From Sedimentibacter sp. MB31-C6 (GTDB lineage: Bacteria; Bacillota; Clostridia; Tissierellales; Sedimentibacteraceae), in the NCBI RefSeq assembly GCF_035934735.1, contig NZ_CP142396.1, forward strand, positions 2,790,001 to 2,854,000: a DNA stretch of 64,000 bases. The letters are read 5' to 3'. The position numbers and the translations under genes were made by a program. Below, one piece after another: positions 36,791 through 43,805 of the stretch (position 1 is its first letter; each line of letters begins with the position of its first letter). A model generated the notes under the pieces. The model was not told the DNA's origin. It made no database searches and worked only from the letters and a program-made list of their open reading frames with translations.

Positions 36791-36797
36791 AATTTTA

Positions 36798-36835
36798 AAT
36801 CAGCTAAGAATTCGGAATTCTTAGCTGATTTTTTT
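36798..36835 (+). terminator. Intrinsic terminator after iorB
   Basis: ATCAGCTAAGAATTC pairs perfectly with GAATTCTTAGCTGAT (15 bp), followed by T7. Confidence 0.9.
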
Positions 36836-36865
36836 ATTATATATATTATAATTTATATTGAGAAT

Positions 36866-36894
36866 TTGACATTTAATTTATAAAGGAGTATGAT
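36866..36894 (+). promoter_or_regulatory. Promoter of the PII-like/antiporter operon
   Basis: TTGACA, 17-base spacer, TATGAT, 52 bases before the PII-like start codon. Confidence 0.8.
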
Positions 36895-36946
36895 AACAAT
36901 CGGTTAGCAATTATACATTATTAAATTAAGAATGGAAGGTGAAAAT

Positions 36947-37285
36947 ATGCAGATATTAATTCTAATTCTCAAAAAAGTTGAATTGGTGGATGATATTATG
37001 GAAAAACTGGCTGAAACAGGAGTCAGAGGTGGTACAATTGTCGAAAGTACAGGCATGGCAAAATCTTTAGTAAATATGGAAGATTTACCTATATTCGGAA
37101 TGCTTAGACATATACTAACAGATGATGAAAAGTTAGCCAGCAAAGTATTGCTATTTGTATTAAAAAATGAACAGGTAATGACAACAAGAAGAACTATCAA
37201 AGAAGTTATAGGTGATTTAAGTGAGCCAAATACTGGTATAATGTTCTCTATTCCCATTACTGATGTGGAAGGGTTTGGTGAATAA
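36947..37285 (+). CDS. PII-like small regulatory protein
   Basis: A 112-residue protein with a ferredoxin-like alternation: MQILILILKKVELVDDIMEKLAETGVRGGTIVESTGM at the start, then VLLFVLKNEQVMTTRRTIKEVIGDL and GIMFSIPITDVEGF. The GVRGGTIVESTGM block, where PII proteins have GxGxxxGxxG, and the final beta strand recall divergent PII-like proteins. ATG 36947 is chosen because GGAAGGTG sits five bases before it. It lies two bases before an antiporter gene, so it may sense a nucleotide or ion and gate that transporter. Ligand unknown. Confidence 0.6.
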   Translation: MQILILILKKVELVDDIMEKLAETGVRGGTIVESTGMAKSLVNMEDLPIFGMLRHILTDDEKLASKVLLFVLKNEQVMTTRRTIKEVIGDLSEPNTGIMFSIPITDVEGFGE

Positions 37286-37287
37286 GG

Positions 37288-38466
37288 TTGAACAATTTGA
37301 ACATTTATACGTATTTAGCTATTGCCATTATTTTAGGGTTGCTATCTAGCAAAGCAATGGAAAAAATTAAATTCCCTAATGTAACTGGTTATATTATTAT
37401 CGGTTTAATTGCTGGACCATATTGTTTAAATATCATTAATATGGAGGCGATAGAAAAGTTCTCTATGATTCCTGATATGGCTTTAGGATTTATTGCATTT
37501 TCTATTGGTGCAGAATTTAAGCTTTCTTACTTGAAACTAGTTGGAAAGTCCCCTGTAATAATAGCATTTGCAGAGGCTGTTAGTGCAGTATTAATAGTGG
37601 ACTTAATTTTAATTTTGACAGGAAATGATGTGGCCTTCTCTTTGGTGTTAGGTGCTATTGCAGCAGCTACTGCTCCAGCGGCTACCTTAATGGTAGTACG
37701 TCAATACAATGCAAAAGGTCCAGTTACAAATACATTACTCCCTGTTGTAGCAATTGATGATGCAGTGGCATTAATGTGTTTTGGTATTTCAGTAGCCATT
37801 GCAAAGTCTATTAGTTCAGTAGGTGCAGGGTCTATTGTAACTACTTTGTTAGATCCGATTATAGAAATAGGTGGAGCATTAATATTTGGAGCAATACTCG
37901 GTATTATATTAAAATTTTTGGCAGCATGGTATACAGGACGTGGAAATAGGTTGACCATGGCAATTGCCATGGTTTTCCTATGTATAGGAGTATCAGAATT
38001 ATTAGGTTTTTCAGCTTTACTAGCATGTATGGCAATGAGTGCAGTTTTTACTAATTTATCAGAGGTTAGTGAAGAAGTATTTAAAATGGTGGATAGAATG
38101 ACTCCTCCGATATATTTGCTTTTTTTCTTTGTGTCAGGTGCCGAATTAGATATCACTATATTGCCGACAGTTGGAGTAATTGGTGCTTTATATGTTATAT
38201 TTAGAGTAATAGGAAAAGTATCAGGTGCGGCTATTGGAGCAAAAATATCAAAGGCAGAACCGATAGTAGCAAAGTATTTGGGGTTCACATTACTGCCTCA
38301 GGCTGGAGTAGCAATTGGTTTAGCTGGTATGGCTACTACTATCGTCCCAGAATATGGATATAAAATTCAAACTATAGTTTTATGTGGAACAGTAATTTAT
38401 GAGTTAATTGGTCCACTTGTTACTAAAATGGCTTTGACAAAAGCAGGAGAGATAAAACCAAATTAA
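37288..38466 (+). CDS. CPA2-type cation:proton antiporter
   Basis: A 392-residue membrane protein with about 12 segments, of the Na+(K+)/H+ exchanger family. Recognisable parts are FPNVTGYIIIGLIAGP, FIAFSIGAEFKLSYLK, AAATAPAATLMVV and VVAIDDAVALMCFGISVA, whose paired Asp (IDDA) corresponds to the ion-binding core. A late LPQAGVAIGLAGMA follows. It has no C-terminal RCK/TrkA-N domain; the coupled PII-like protein may take over that regulatory role. The start is TTG in the ribosome-site context GGTGAATAAGG, two bases after the preceding stop. Confidence 0.85.
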   Translation: MNNLNIYTYLAIAIILGLLSSKAMEKIKFPNVTGYIIIGLIAGPYCLNIINMEAIEKFSMIPDMALGFIAFSIGAEFKLSYLKLVGKSPVIIAFAEAVSAVLIVDLILILTGNDVAFSLVLGAIAAATAPAATLMVVRQYNAKGPVTNTLLPVVAIDDAVALMCFGISVAIAKSISSVGAGSIVTTLLDPIIEIGGALIFGAILGIILKFLAAWYTGRGNRLTMAIAMVFLCIGVSELLGFSALLACMAMSAVFTNLSEVSEEVFKMVDRMTPPIYLLFFFVSGAELDITILPTVGVIGALYVIFRVIGKVSGAAIGAKISKAEPIVAKYLGFTLLPQAGVAIGLAGMATTIVPEYGYKIQTIVLCGTVIYELIGPLVTKMALTKAGEIKPN

Positions 38467-38507
38467 AATAGTTGATAAACATTTTCGTATTAATCTGAAC
38501 ATTTCAT

Positions 38508-38555
38508 TGTAGGGTATGCAGCATACCGAGGGACGCATATAATGCGTCCTCTACA
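38508..38555 (+). repeat. Y-shaped twin-hairpin repeat, copy 1
   Basis: Outer TGTAG...CTACA encloses GGTATGC-A-GCATACC and GGACGCAT-ATA-ATGCGTCC, which would fold as a three-way junction. The first hairpin recurs at 40833. Confidence 0.75.
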
Positions 38556-38597
38556 CATGATAATGACAAATATAATGACAAATATTTCTAAAAAGTA

Positions 38598-38626
38598 TTG
38601 ACAAAAAACATATTTTATAATATTAT
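38598..38626 (+). promoter_or_regulatory. Promoter of the ABC-F leader
   Basis: TTGACA, 17-base spacer, TATTAT: near-consensus, and the only good promoter upstream of the ABC-F gene. It is 33 bases before the leader ORF. Confidence 0.8.
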
Positions 38627-38658
38627 TTTAAAGTATTCTATTTTAGAAAGGTATTACA

Positions 38659-38778
38659 ATGAATAAAACACTTAGATATGTTAAATTTGAATCTATAATG
38701 ACAGCACAATTTTCAATTAAGGGGATACGTGCGTCTAAATTTAATAGGTTCAAAAAGATATATAAGTGTTTTGGATAA
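38659..38778 (+). CDS. 39-residue leader ORF before the ABC-F gene
   Basis: ATG 38659 follows GAAAGG and runs 39 codons to TAA 38776. The product is basic (begins MNKTLRYVKF, ends FKKIYKCFG) and matches no family I know. AAAACACTTA (38665-38674) near its start and TAAGTGTTTT (38763-38772) near its end are perfect complements. Ribosome position on this ORF would therefore decide whether that long-range stem forms. Position between a strong promoter and an intrinsic terminator suggests a regulatory leader peptide rather than a functional protein, but that is inference. Confidence 0.5.
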   Translation: MNKTLRYVKFESIMTAQFSIKGIRASKFNRFKKIYKCFG

Positions 38779-38824
38779 ATCATATTAGAAATAATTTTTA
38801 ATAAAAATATTAATTAGAAATGAT

Positions 38825-38854
38825 AACCCAAGGCTTATAGCATTGGGTTTTTTT
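38825..38854 (+). terminator. Intrinsic terminator/attenuator just before the ABC-F gene
   Basis: AACCCAA pairs with TTGGGTT, followed by seven T, and ends 28 bases before the ABC-F start codon. No second promoter lies at a usable distance downstream, so full-length transcription must read through it. Confidence 0.7.
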
Positions 38855-38882
38855 GTGTTATATAATAGAAAAGAGGATTAAA

Positions 38883-40826
38883 ATGATTGAATTAAGTATA
38901 AATAATTTAACAAAGTACTACGCTGCAAATAAAATATTTCAAAATATAACCTTTGATATAAAAACTTGCGAAAGAGTAGGTTTAATTGGTCAAAATGGTT
39001 CAGGCAAGACTACAATAATGAAAATTCTCATGGGTTTAGAAAATTATCAAGAAGGAGAAATCAATCTTCGTAAAGATGCTAAATTAGGTTATTTAGATCA
39101 AATACCAGTATTTGATGATGAAATTAAAACAATAGATGTTTTAGAAATGGCATTTAAAAAAACAATTCATATAAGAAAACAAATGAAGGAATTAGAAGAA
39201 AAATTTAAAAATCTGAAAGATGATGCTTTAGAAAAAGCAATGACAGATTATGGCAAATTGTCTGATGAATTTGAGTTGTTAGGAGGTTATGATTCAGAAA
39301 CAAAAATCAATAAAGTAACATCAGGATTGCAAATTGATGATACATTAAAAAATATGAATTATAATAAGCTTAGCGGTGGTGAAAAAACAAGAGTTATGCT
39401 TGCAAAAATATTGTTAGAAGAGCCAGATATTTTATTACTTGATGAACCAACTAATCATTTGGATTTAGAAACAATTGAATGGCTTGAAGACTTTCTAAAG
39501 AATTATAAGGGAACTGTTATTGTAATATCTCACGATAGATACTTTTTAGATAGTGTAGTAAATAAAATTATTGAATTAGAATTTGATAAGTCAAATATTT
39601 ATTTAGGTAATTATAGCTATTATGTGGCTGAAAAGGAAAGAAGATTTCTTATAGACCTTCAGAGTTATAAAAATCAGCAAAAGAAAATTGATCAGATGGA
39701 ACGTCAAATAGAGCGTTATCGTATTTGGGGTGAAATGAGAGATAGTAATAAAATGTTTAAACGGGCAAAAGAACTTGAAAAGCGTTTAGATAAGGTAGAA
39801 GTAAAAAATAAGCCTGTATTAAATAATAGAAAGATTCGTTTAAATCAAATTAATACTAACAGAAGTGGAAAAATAGTCGTTGAAACAAAAGATGTTTGTA
39901 AAGCTTTTGCTGGAAAGGTTTTAATTCAAAATGCAAATTTAAGTATTTTTTATCAAGATAGCTGTTGTATTATAGGAAGAAATGGTAGTGGAAAAACAAC
40001 ATTGCTTAAAATGATTTTAGGAGATTTAGAACCTGATAAAGGAAATATAAGAATTGGCTCTCAAATAAAAATTGGTTATTTACCACAAAATATTATTTTT
40101 GAAGATGAGGAACTAACTATATTAGAGTATTTCTCATATTTGCATAACATATCATATGGATTAGCTAGGGCACAATTAGCAAAAGTGTTATTTTTAAAAG
40201 AAGATGTTAATAAGAAAATTAAAGTTCTTTCAGGAGGAGAAAAAAGCAGATTAAAGTTATGCTCGTTAACTTTTGAAGGTGCAAATTTAATGGTATTAGA
40301 CGAACCGACAAATCATTTAGACATTGATTCAAGAGAAGTTCTTGAAGAAACACTAATGGAATTTGAAGGTACATTGTTGTTTGTATCTCACGATCGGTAT
40401 TTTATAAATAAATTAGCAAATAAAATTATTTCAATTAATAATAAGAGAGTCAAATTATATAATGGAGATTATACGTATTATTTAGATGAGTTTCGTAAAC
40501 TCATGGACAAAAAAGAAGAGAACAACTTAAAAGATAATATGAAATCTAAAAAACAATATAAAAATAAAGAAAATAGTAAAAAAAATTTCAACAATTCAGA
40601 AAGTAGTTCTAATTTAAAACGAAAATTAGAACAATTAGAAAAGGAAATTAATGAATTGGAGGAAAAAATAAAAACTATTGAAGAAGCGATGAATTTGTAT
40701 AGCCGTGATGCCAATAAGCTTTGTGAACTTTTAGAAGAAAAAGAGGAATTAAATAAAAAACTTGAATTAATATTTGAGAAATGGGAAAATCTATCGATGA
40801 AAATTCCTAGCAATTTTCATGATTGA
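38883..40826 (+). CDS. ABC-F ribosomal protection-type ATPase
   Basis: A 647-residue protein with two ABC domains and no membrane segments. Walker A motifs are GQNGSGKTT and GRNGSGKTT, signatures LSGGEKTR and LSGGEKSR, Walker B LLLDEPTNHLD and MVLDEPTNHLD. An inter-domain linker rich in charged helices (DQMERQIERYRIWGEMRDSNKMFKRAKELEKR) and a C-terminal coiled coil of about 90 residues complete it. It resembles clostridial CplR/Lsa-type proteins that dislodge antibiotics from the ribosomal peptidyl-transferase centre. ATG 38883 is preferred to 38853 because AGAGGA lies just before it and 38853 falls in the terminator. The leader arrangement supports antibiotic-inducible control. Confidence 0.82.
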   Translation: MIELSINNLTKYYAANKIFQNITFDIKTCERVGLIGQNGSGKTTIMKILMGLENYQEGEINLRKDAKLGYLDQIPVFDDEIKTIDVLEMAFKKTIHIRKQMKELEEKFKNLKDDALEKAMTDYGKLSDEFELLGGYDSETKINKVTSGLQIDDTLKNMNYNKLSGGEKTRVMLAKILLEEPDILLLDEPTNHLDLETIEWLEDFLKNYKGTVIVISHDRYFLDSVVNKIIELEFDKSNIYLGNYSYYVAEKERRFLIDLQSYKNQQKKIDQMERQIERYRIWGEMRDSNKMFKRAKELEKRLDKVEVKNKPVLNNRKIRLNQINTNRSGKIVVETKDVCKAFAGKVLIQNANLSIFYQDSCCIIGRNGSGKTTLLKMILGDLEPDKGNIRIGSQIKIGYLPQNIIFEDEELTILEYFSYLHNISYGLARAQLAKVLFLKEDVNKKIKVLSGGEKSRLKLCSLTFEGANLMVLDEPTNHLDIDSREVLEETLMEFEGTLLFVSHDRYFINKLANKIISINNKRVKLYNGDYTYYLDEFRKLMDKKEENNLKDNMKSKKQYKNKENSKKNFNNSESSSNLKRKLEQLEKEINELEEKIKTIEEAMNLYSRDANKLCELLEEKEELNKKLELIFEKWENLSMKIPSNFHD

Positions 40827-40832
40827 TTTATG

Positions 40833-40889
40833 TGTAGGGTATGCATTGTATGCATACCGCGAGTCTTACCATTAGGTAGGACTCTTTTT
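40833..40889 (+). repeat. Y-shaped twin-hairpin repeat, copy 2; probably also the ABC-F terminator
   Basis: TGTAGGGTATGCA...TGCATACC repeats the first hairpin of 38508-38555. The second hairpin, GAGTCTTACC-ATTA-GGTAGGACTC, has unrelated sequence and ends in TTTTT, so it can terminate the ABC-F transcript. Confidence 0.75.
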
Positions 40890-40890
40890 A

Positions 40891-40921
40891 TTATATAGGA
40901 AAGTTTTCCTTTCCTATATAA
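40891..40921. repeat. 13-bp inverted repeat
   Basis: TTATATAGGAAAG and CTTTCCTATATAA are perfect complements around a 5-base loop; an A run follows, so it may terminate transcription on the minus strand. Confidence 0.6.
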
Positions 40922-40933
40922 TAAAAAAATAGG

Positions 40934-41002
40934 AAGGACGGAACGTCCTTGACGTTAAGGGTGACATAGGTCACCCTAGCGGCGTTGCGAAGCAACTCTT
41001 TT
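40934..41002 (+). repeat. Structured intergenic repeat, copy 3
   Basis: AAGGACG-GAA-CGTCCTT, then AGGGTGAC-ATAG-GTCACCCT, then GTTGC-GAA-GCAAC and CTTTT. One stem pair differs from copy 2 on both sides (T-A here, G-C there), consistent with a conserved fold. Confidence 0.85.
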
Positions 41003-41091
41003 AATATATATTTCTATATATATTAAGTAACTTAATTATTTTTGAGCCATATAATAAAATTAAGTAACATTTAAAAGGAGGAATAAAACAA

Positions 41092-41337
41092 ATGGTTAAT
41101 AATCAAAGGTTTAGGGATAATCTATATAACGAAAGCTCCATGCCTATGAATAAATGTATACCACAAGAAATGGTAATTGAAAATGTCAGATTAGCAGCTG
41201 CATATGTTCCTTATCAAAAACTATGCGAACTTTTTAATCCTTTAGAATCATTAAGAAAAGGAACTGCTTTTCCAGAACTATATAGTCCTTATGAAGCTAG
41301 AGATAAAAAATATAAATTAAAATCATCTGAGTATTAA
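41092..41337 (+). CDS. cotJA: Spore coat-associated protein CotJA
   Basis: An 81-residue protein with the CotJA core: AAAYVPYQKLCELFNPLESLRKGTAFPELYSPYE. It is needed with CotJB for assembly of CotJC into the spore coat in bacilli. Ribosome site AAAGGAGG. It is first in cotJABC; in B. subtilis the operon is transcribed by sigma E. A CATATAAT at 41048-41055 could be a -10, but no convincing sporulation -35 is visible. Confidence 0.9.
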   Translation: MVNNQRFRDNLYNESSMPMNKCIPQEMVIENVRLAAAYVPYQKLCELFNPLESLRKGTAFPELYSPYEARDKKYKLKSSEY

Positions 41338-41354
41338 TAGAAGGAGGTAGGGTT

Positions 41355-41624
41355 ATGAATTATAATAAAAGAATGGAATTAAAAAGAGAAATAACAGCAG
41401 TTCATATGATGCTGGAAGATTTACAATTATATCTTAATACTCATCCTTCTGATCGTAATGCTTTAGTAAAACGTAATACCTATGCTAAACAATTCAAGAT
41501 TCTTAAAGATGAATATGAGAAAAACTTTGATATGATTAATCAAGATGATTCCCTTAGCCCATATCCATGGCAATGGATTAATGAACCTTGGCCATGGGAA
41601 TATGATGCTAATTTTAAGCTATAA
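41355..41624 (+). CDS. cotJB: Spore coat peptide assembly protein CotJB
   Basis: An 89-residue protein with the family pattern HMMLEDLQLYLNTHPSDRNAL, FKILKDEYEKNF and a tryptophan-rich tail (PYPWQWINEPWPWEYDANFKL). The length and the tail are typical of CotJB. It sits 17 bases after cotJA with an AAGGAGG site and is followed by cotJC, so the three are one operon. Confidence 0.92.
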   Translation: MNYNKRMELKREITAVHMMLEDLQLYLNTHPSDRNALVKRNTYAKQFKILKDEYEKNFDMINQDDSLSPYPWQWINEPWPWEYDANFKL

Positions 41625-41642
41625 TGAAAGGAGATTAAAAAA

Positions 41643-42245
41643 ATGTGGACTTACGACAAGATGTTAGAATATCCAATAAAAATTAAAAACCCAAATCCTG
41701 CAATGGCAAAGTTAATTGTAACCCAATATGGTGGTCCAGATGGCGAATTAGCAGCTTCATTAAGATATTTAAGTCAAAGATTTACCATGATTACACCTGA
41801 AGCCATCGCTACATTAAATGATATAGGTACAGAGGAATTAGCACACTTAGAAATAATTGGTACTATGGTTCGTCAGTTAATGAAGGGCGCAACTCCAGAA
41901 GAAATTGAAAGAGCTGGGGCAGGAGGTTACTATGCAGACCACGATAAGGGCGTTTATCCTCAAAGTGCTGCAGGCGCACCATTTACAGCAGCATATATTC
42001 AAGTAAAAGGAGATCCAATTATTGATCTCACCGAAGATTTAGCTGCAGAACAAAAAGCTAGAGGAACGTATGAATGGTTAATAAATATGGCTGATGATCC
42101 TGATGTAATTGAGCCATTAAAATATTTAAGAGAAAGAGAAGTTGTTCACTATCAGAGATTTGGAGAAGCTTTAAGGATAGTACAAGATTACTTACAAGAA
42201 CCTCGTCTATTTATAATGCCTAAGCCAGACTTTTTGAGAAATTAA
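41643..42245 (+). CDS. cotJC: Spore coat protein CotJC, manganese catalase family
   Basis: A 200-residue ferritin-like protein of the dimanganese catalase family. Metal-binding patterns are ELAASLRYLSQRF, GTEELAHLEIIGTMV (E..H), LAAEQKARGTYEWLIN (E) and REREVVHYQRFGEALR (E..H). The N-terminus (MWTYDKMLEYPIKIKNPNPAMAK) is diagnostic for CotJC. It is built into the coat and may detoxify peroxide. Ribosome site GAAAGGAG, 18 bases after cotJB. Confidence 0.95.
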   Translation: MWTYDKMLEYPIKIKNPNPAMAKLIVTQYGGPDGELAASLRYLSQRFTMITPEAIATLNDIGTEELAHLEIIGTMVRQLMKGATPEEIERAGAGGYYADHDKGVYPQSAAGAPFTAAYIQVKGDPIIDLTEDLAAEQKARGTYEWLINMADDPDVIEPLKYLREREVVHYQRFGEALRIVQDYLQEPRLFIMPKPDFLRN

Positions 42246-42323
42246 CTTTATCATTAAAAAGAAGATATCATATACTAATGGGTTTACTTTAGGGGTGCAA
42301 ATAACAAATTTACAAATGTTTTT

Positions 42324-42356
42324 GAGTGCAAAATTACAATAAGTTTTGCACTCTTT
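42324..42356 (+). terminator. Intrinsic terminator of cotJABC
   Basis: GAGTGCAAAA pairs with TTTTGCACTC (10 bp) around a 10-base loop, followed by TTT. Confidence 0.65.
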
Positions 42357-42443
42357 AATTTTGCCTAAATTCCAATATTTATGTTGCCTTTAAAAATAAA
42401 ATACATTGATTTTTGCATAGTTTTTTACATACAAAATAACAGT

Positions 42444-42461
42444 TGTAATAAATTTATTACA
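42444..42461. promoter_or_regulatory. Perfect 18-bp palindrome, candidate operator
   Basis: TGTAATAAATTTATTACA reads the same on both strands. It lies in a 400-base gap between cotJC and a small-protein gene, about 125 bases before that gene's likely -10. TGCAAAA-like words recur around it. Confidence 0.45.
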
Positions 42462-42584
42462 TGTGCAAAATTGAGTGTAAAAATGACTGCAAAAATATGT
42501 GTTAATAGTTATGTAAAAATTCGACTTAAACTTTATTTCTGTTGAAAATATATATAAGCATATGGAAAAATTTACAATTCATGT

Positions 42585-42590
42585 TATAAT
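42585..42590 (+). promoter_or_regulatory. -10 element of the small-protein/lipoprotein unit
   Basis: TATAAT with TG one base before it (extended -10), 68 bases before ATG 42658. No clear -35. Confidence 0.5.
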
Positions 42591-42607
42591 ATTAAAATAG
42601 TATCAGT

Positions 42608-42630
42608 TCGCATAAGTATTATTAGGCGAA
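42608..42630. promoter_or_regulatory. TCGCAT-N12-GCGAA motif, copy 1
   Basis: Lies between the -10 and the small ORF; the longer arms AGTTCGC/GCGAACT are complementary. It could be an operator or an RNA hairpin. Confidence 0.45.
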
Positions 42631-42657
42631 CTAAAACGATAATGAGGGGAAGTCGCT

Positions 42658-42804
42658 ATGGAAAATAAAGAAATAAGGAAGTTCTGGTATGGCATTGGTG
42701 TAGCATTTTTGTGGTTAAATGCCCTTACAGGTATATCCTACATTTTTGCAGCATTAGCAACTTGTTGCATTATTGTTGGTAATATACGCAGTAGACAACT
42801 ATGA
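42658..42804 (+). CDS. Small membrane protein, 48 residues
   Basis: The ORF runs from ATG 42658 to TGA 42802, with GAGGGGA eight bases upstream as ribosome site. A short charged start (MENKEIRK) is followed by about 33 hydrophobic residues (FWYGIGVAFLWLNALTGISY, then IFAALATCCIIVGNI) and RSRQL. This is enough for one long or two short membrane helices. No family is recognised. The lipoprotein gene follows 97 bases later with the same regulatory motif between them. Confidence 0.6.
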   Translation: MENKEIRKFWYGIGVAFLWLNALTGISYIFAALATCCIIVGNIRSRQL

Positions 42805-42844
42805 AAAATCAATACATTTATTGTCGTATGATTAGAATATTATG

Positions 42845-42867
42845 TCGCATCAATATTAAAAAGCGAA
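42845..42867. promoter_or_regulatory. TCGCAT-N12-GCGAA motif, copy 2
   Basis: Same core and spacing as copy 1, located 35 bases before the lipoprotein start codon. Confidence 0.45.
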
Positions 42868-42901
42868 ACAGAGACTTTTCATATAACAGGAGGTTATTTT
42901 G

Positions 42902-43552
42902 ATGAAAAAAGTATTTGTAATTATAATAGGGTTAATGCTAATGCTTATCGTTTCAACTGGCTGCTCGCAACCACAGACAGAGAGCAGGTCACTTTCAGAA
43001 AAAGAAATACAGACCGTAAATGAAGCGTTTGAGCCACTACTACCTGCCAATAAAGGTGATATGACCGAAATAACAAGTTCTGATGGTGAATTTACATTAA
43101 ACCCTATCTCACATTTCTTCACATCATATTATGATAAACCAGAAAATTTAGATATCGGTAAGTTTGTTTATTACATACCAAGGGAAACTTTTGTAACACC
43201 AGAAGATGAAAAAGAACTCAAGAAATTAAAGGAATTGGAGGGATTTCCATTTGATAATATAGACAACTCTCCTGTTCCTTTTGGACGTATTCCATTTGCT
43301 ATTGTTGAGAAATATTTAAAAAAATATATGAATGTCTCTCTTGACGATATGACTAATATGGGCGATGCCTTGTATTTAGAAGAATATGAAACATTTTATA
43401 GTTATGCAAGCGACTTTGGACCGGGAATCTTTCACTGCATAAGGGGCGAAATAAATGGAGACATAGTAACTTTATATAGTAAAAACGCTGTGCTTACACT
43501 AAAAAAGGATGATACAAACTATTACATTATTTCTCATGTTTCCATTGAGTAA
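42902..43552 (+). CDS. Lipoprotein of unknown function
   Basis: A 216-residue exported protein. The signal MKKVFVIIIGLMLMLIVSTGC ends in lipobox STGC (Cys21), so it should be membrane-anchored outside the cell. The mature part is acidic with alternating short strands (DGEFTLNPISHFFTSYYDKPENL, ISHVSIE at the end) and no recognised catalytic motif. TTG 42899 is in frame, but AACAGGAGG fits ATG 42902. It is bracketed by two copies of the TCGCAT-N11/12-GCGAA motif. Confidence 0.7.
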   Translation: MKKVFVIIIGLMLMLIVSTGCSQPQTESRSLSEKEIQTVNEAFEPLLPANKGDMTEITSSDGEFTLNPISHFFTSYYDKPENLDIGKFVYYIPRETFVTPEDEKELKKLKELEGFPFDNIDNSPVPFGRIPFAIVEKYLKKYMNVSLDDMTNMGDALYLEEYETFYSYASDFGPGIFHCIRGEINGDIVTLYSKNAVLTLKKDDTNYYIISHVSIE

Positions 43553-43589
43553 ACTATATATTATGAGTAAAATGCGAGATTGAGTTATG

Positions 43590-43611
43590 TCGCATAATTC
43601 AAATATGCGAA
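43590..43611. promoter_or_regulatory. TCGCAT-N11-GCGAA motif, copy 3
   Basis: Here TCGCATA and TATGCGA are exact complements, 38 bases after the lipoprotein stop codon. No T run follows, so it is not an ordinary terminator. Confidence 0.45.
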
Positions 43612-43805
43612 ACGAAATTATGCAAAAAAGCATGTAATTTAAAATATTTACATAATAAAGAAATAAAACTATATATATCAATATAAAAAGAAAAATATTT
43701 AAGTAGTATTTATAATAGATTATTTATTAAAGGGAATGATAAATTTAATAAAAGTTTTAATACTTTTATTATAAATTTAATAAATAAGAAATTAAGGAGA
43801 TGTAT

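Noticed and set aside
36890-36907. Five-codon ORF (ATG ATA ACA ATC GGT TAG) after AAAGGAG as a leader peptide of the PII-like gene
   Set aside because: Its ATG overlaps the -10 element TATGAT of the promoter, so it would not be in the transcript, and its ribosome-site spacing is one base.
37701-38288. 195-codon open frame on the minus strand inside the CPA2 antiporter gene
   Set aside because: Antisense shadow of a clearly conserved membrane protein; composition is that of a complementary strand and it has no ribosome site.
41027-41055. Sporulation sigma-E/K promoter before cotJA (CATATAAT as -10)
   Set aside because: The -10 is suggestive but no matching -35 was found at 14-15 bases; the same bases also read as a weak sigma-A -10.
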